In this document: one piece after another, positions 62,436-64,000 of the stretch | How positions within the stretch are numbered: the first letter of the stretch is position 1 | Layout: each line of letters begins with the position of its first letter | From: Gordonia bronchialis DSM 43247 | GTDB taxonomy: Bacteria > Actinomycetota > Actinomycetes > Mycobacteriales > Mycobacteriaceae | DNA length: 64,000 bases | Direction of reading: 5' to 3' | NCBI RefSeq assembly: GCF_000024785.1 | Contig: NC_013441.1 | Span: forward strand, 744,001-808,000 | Notes under the pieces: generated by a model | What the model was told of the DNA's origin: nothing | The model's database searches: none | The model's input: the letters and a program-made list of their open reading frames with translations, nothing else | Program-made: the position numbers and the translations under genes

Positions 62436-64000
62436 TCAACCGATCTCGGCCAGTTGCCGACGGACATCGGCCATCACCGTCGCCGAGATCTCCCGATGGC
62501 GCGCCGCGGCATCGGCATCGCCGCAGAGTTCGGCGAGTCCGGCCAGCAGGTCGTCCATCGGTCCGAAGACGACGCTCGTCGAGGTGAGCCCGGCGATGCT
62601 GCCGCTCCAATCCTTCAGTTCCGCATACAGTTCCGCGGCTTCCTCGGCCATGCCGAGTTTGATCAGGGCGTAGGCATGGAAGGCTTCGAGTGCCGTCCAG
62701 TAGTAGTCGCGCACCGTGCGATAGCCGCGAGCAGCGACGGTGCGCGCCTCGTCGAGGCGTCCGGCGTCGATGAGTGCGGCAGCATATACCCAGGCGATGG
62801 ATTCCGGTGCGGTCTCGTAGATGTTGCGGAGTCCGGCGTCGATGAGGTGTCCGACGGACCCTCGGTACCAGCCGATAGACAATTCCTCGATGAGGGTGAA
62901 CACCTCGCCGGCTGGGTTGCCGGCCGCCGCGAGCTGCGCCCCGATGGCGTGGTAGGTGGCCGCGGCCTTGTCGAGGTCCCCGCGCAGAACGTCGAGCACC
63001 GCGCCGAAAGTGGCTTGTACCACCACCAATTCGGCGACCTTACCGCTCGTCGCCGACTGCATCGCCAGACTCATCTCGCGGTGCGTGGCAACCAGATCGG
63101 TCTGTCCGGCGCGGGTCACAGCCATGAAGAAGTGGGCGGCCGCGGCGTAGTCGGTATTGCCGACGCTCTCTGCGGTGGCCACGAACTCCTCGGCGAATCC
63201 CGCGAGCAGATGGTTGTCGTCGGGACCGATAGCGGTGTGCACGCGGGAATTGAGTGCGGCACAAAGCAATTCCGGATCATCGACCGTTCGGGCCAGATCG
63301 AGGGCCTCCTGCGAACACTGCGCCGCGAACCGTTCCTCGTTGCCCTCGAACTCGGCGACGGCGGTCACCAGCAGCCATGCGCGGTCGGCACCGGTGGTGT
63401 GCGGCAACATCTCTCGGATCGCCGTGCTCATCACAGGATCGAGCAGTCGGTCCGGGCGGGTCGTCCAGATCGACGGAGTGCGCCAGCAGGTGAGAGCCGT
63501 CAGGACGAGGTGGTCGTCACCCACGGAGCGGGCCAGTGTCAGGGCCTCTTCCCGCCGCGACCGCGCTTCGCCGATCACACCCGAATGTGCCAGGGCGGTC
63601 ACCAGATTGCACAACGACTGGACCATCGCCCCCTTGTCGGAGGCGCCCGCGCTGTCGCGGTCGTGACCGGCCATCGCGTGCAGGTCCACCGCCGAGCGCC
63701 ACAGTCCGGCGGTGTCGTCTGCGCCGAAACGGTGCCGGGCAGCGTCTTCGACGATGCTCAGCGCTTCGCTCGTGGTGGCCGGGCTCGCACCCAACGCTGC
63801 GTGGTGGGCCAGCTCGTCGACCGAGGCGTCCGAGGTGGAGCGAAGGTGCTCCAGCACACGCCAGTGCAGACGCCGTCGTCGCAGCGCCGGGATGGCGTCA
63901 TAGATCGCCTCCCGCATCAGGACGTGATTGAACACAACCCGATCGACGGTGGCGGTGAGCAATCCGGCGACCACCGCCGAGTCGATCGCGTCGAGGACGG
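62436..64000 (-). CDS. C-terminal part of a large ATPase-type (LuxR/SARP-like) regulator
   Basis: The minus strand is open to the window edge (about 521 residues visible); the N-terminus lies beyond 64000. VVFNHVLMREAIYDAIPALR and RRRRLHWRVLEHLRS are the C-terminal end of an STAND/AAA ATPase module, and the rest is an all-helical TPR-like array (ALTLARSVGDDHLVLTALTC ... AEFEGNEERFAAQCSQEALD). This layout occurs in MalT/LuxR and SARP-BTAD regulators; no DNA-binding domain is visible here, and none is at the C-terminus, which favours an N-terminal (BTAD) type. Confidence 0.7.
   Translation of the reverse strand, partial: VLDAIDSAVVAGLLTATVDRVVFNHVLMREAIYDAIPALRRRRLHWRVLEHLRSTSDASVDELAHHAALGASPATTSEALSIVEDAARHRFGADDTAGLWRSAVDLHAMAGHDRDSAGASDKGAMVQSLCNLVTALAHSGVIGEARSRREEALTLARSVGDDHLVLTALTCWRTPSIWTTRPDRLLDPVMSTAIREMLPHTTGADRAWLLVTAVAEFEGNEERFAAQCSQEALDLARTVDDPELLCAALNSRVHTAIGPDDNHLLAGFAEEFVATAESVGNTDYAAAAHFFMAVTRAGQTDLVATHREMSLAMQSATSGKVAELVVVQATFGAVLDVLRGDLDKAAATYHAIGAQLAAAGNPAGEVFTLIEELSIGWYRGSVGHLIDAGLRNIYETAPESIAWVYAAALIDAGRLDEARTVAARGYRTVRDYYWTALEAFHAYALIKLGMAEEAAELYAELKDWSGSIAGLTSTSVVFGPMDDLLAGLAELCGDADAAARHREISATVMADVRRQLAEIG

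Overview
The window is high-GC DNA from a Gram-positive actinobacterium. A mycolic-acid-containing member of Mycobacteriales, Gordonia being my best guess, fits several features: GTG/TTG starts and ATGA/GTGA gene overlaps, CIRCE-controlled groEL, an IdeR-type iron box, PtpB-like phosphatases, a DUF222/HNH protein and paired FadE-type acyl-CoA dehydrogenases. The genus is inferred from gene content; no rRNA gene is present to settle it.

Layout. 0-2.3 kb: two luciferase-like flavin oxidoreductases, one cut by the window edge and one carrying a one-base frameshift. 2.3-2.65 kb: an intergenic repeat block, with a related block at 62.3 kb. 2.65-7.4 kb: a two-subunit acyl-CoA dehydrogenase operon, its divergent TetR regulator and an amidase. 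7.8-14.4 kb: two sodium:solute symporter modules, each with a small membrane partner; the second is one operon with a LytS/LytTR two-component system. 14.5-18.3 kb: a five-gene operon DUF4178-DUF2617-DUF4247-DUF350-membrane spermidine synthase. 18.4-20.2 kb: groEL with two CIRCE operators. 20.4-22.1 kb: a secreted protein and a siderophore-binding lipoprotein with an iron box. 22.1-28.7 kb: a TetR regulator and an MFS exporter gene split by a three-deep nest of insertion sequences. 28.7-33.4 kb: a truncated HTH regulator fused to a truncated membrane gene at a deletion-like junction, then two tandem PtpB-like phosphatases and a Ser/Thr kinase-DUF1266 fusion. 33.4-37.4 kb: four overlapping glycosyltransferase genes. 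37.5-48.8 kb: chromosomal genes (thioesterase/TetR, DUF4166, SRPBCC, secreted proteins, PPK2, rhomboid-like, lipase, prolyl oligopeptidase, beta-lactamase-fold lipoprotein). 48.8-52.8 kb: a second three-deep IS nest. 53.0-56.3 kb: a DUF222/HNH gene whose last codons are displaced by another IS3 element. 56.4-64 kb: old-yellow-enzyme/TetR pair, dihydrolipoamide dehydrogenase, Ntn-hydrolase, DNA glycosylase and the 3' part of a large ATPase-type regulator.

Mobile DNA is the main accessory content. The same 1365-bp IS3 element occurs twice in opposite orientation, about 22.7 kb apart. Target-site duplications were read at every IS boundary, so the order of insertion and the pre-insertion genes can be reconstructed: the MFS gene, the IS30 transposase and the DUF222 gene each rejoin in frame when the inserts are removed. 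The chromosomal genes show no single shared pathway. The more coherent modules are acetate/organic-acid uptake, the polyamine/DUF350 operon, the phosphatase/kinase signalling patch and the glycosyltransferase operon.
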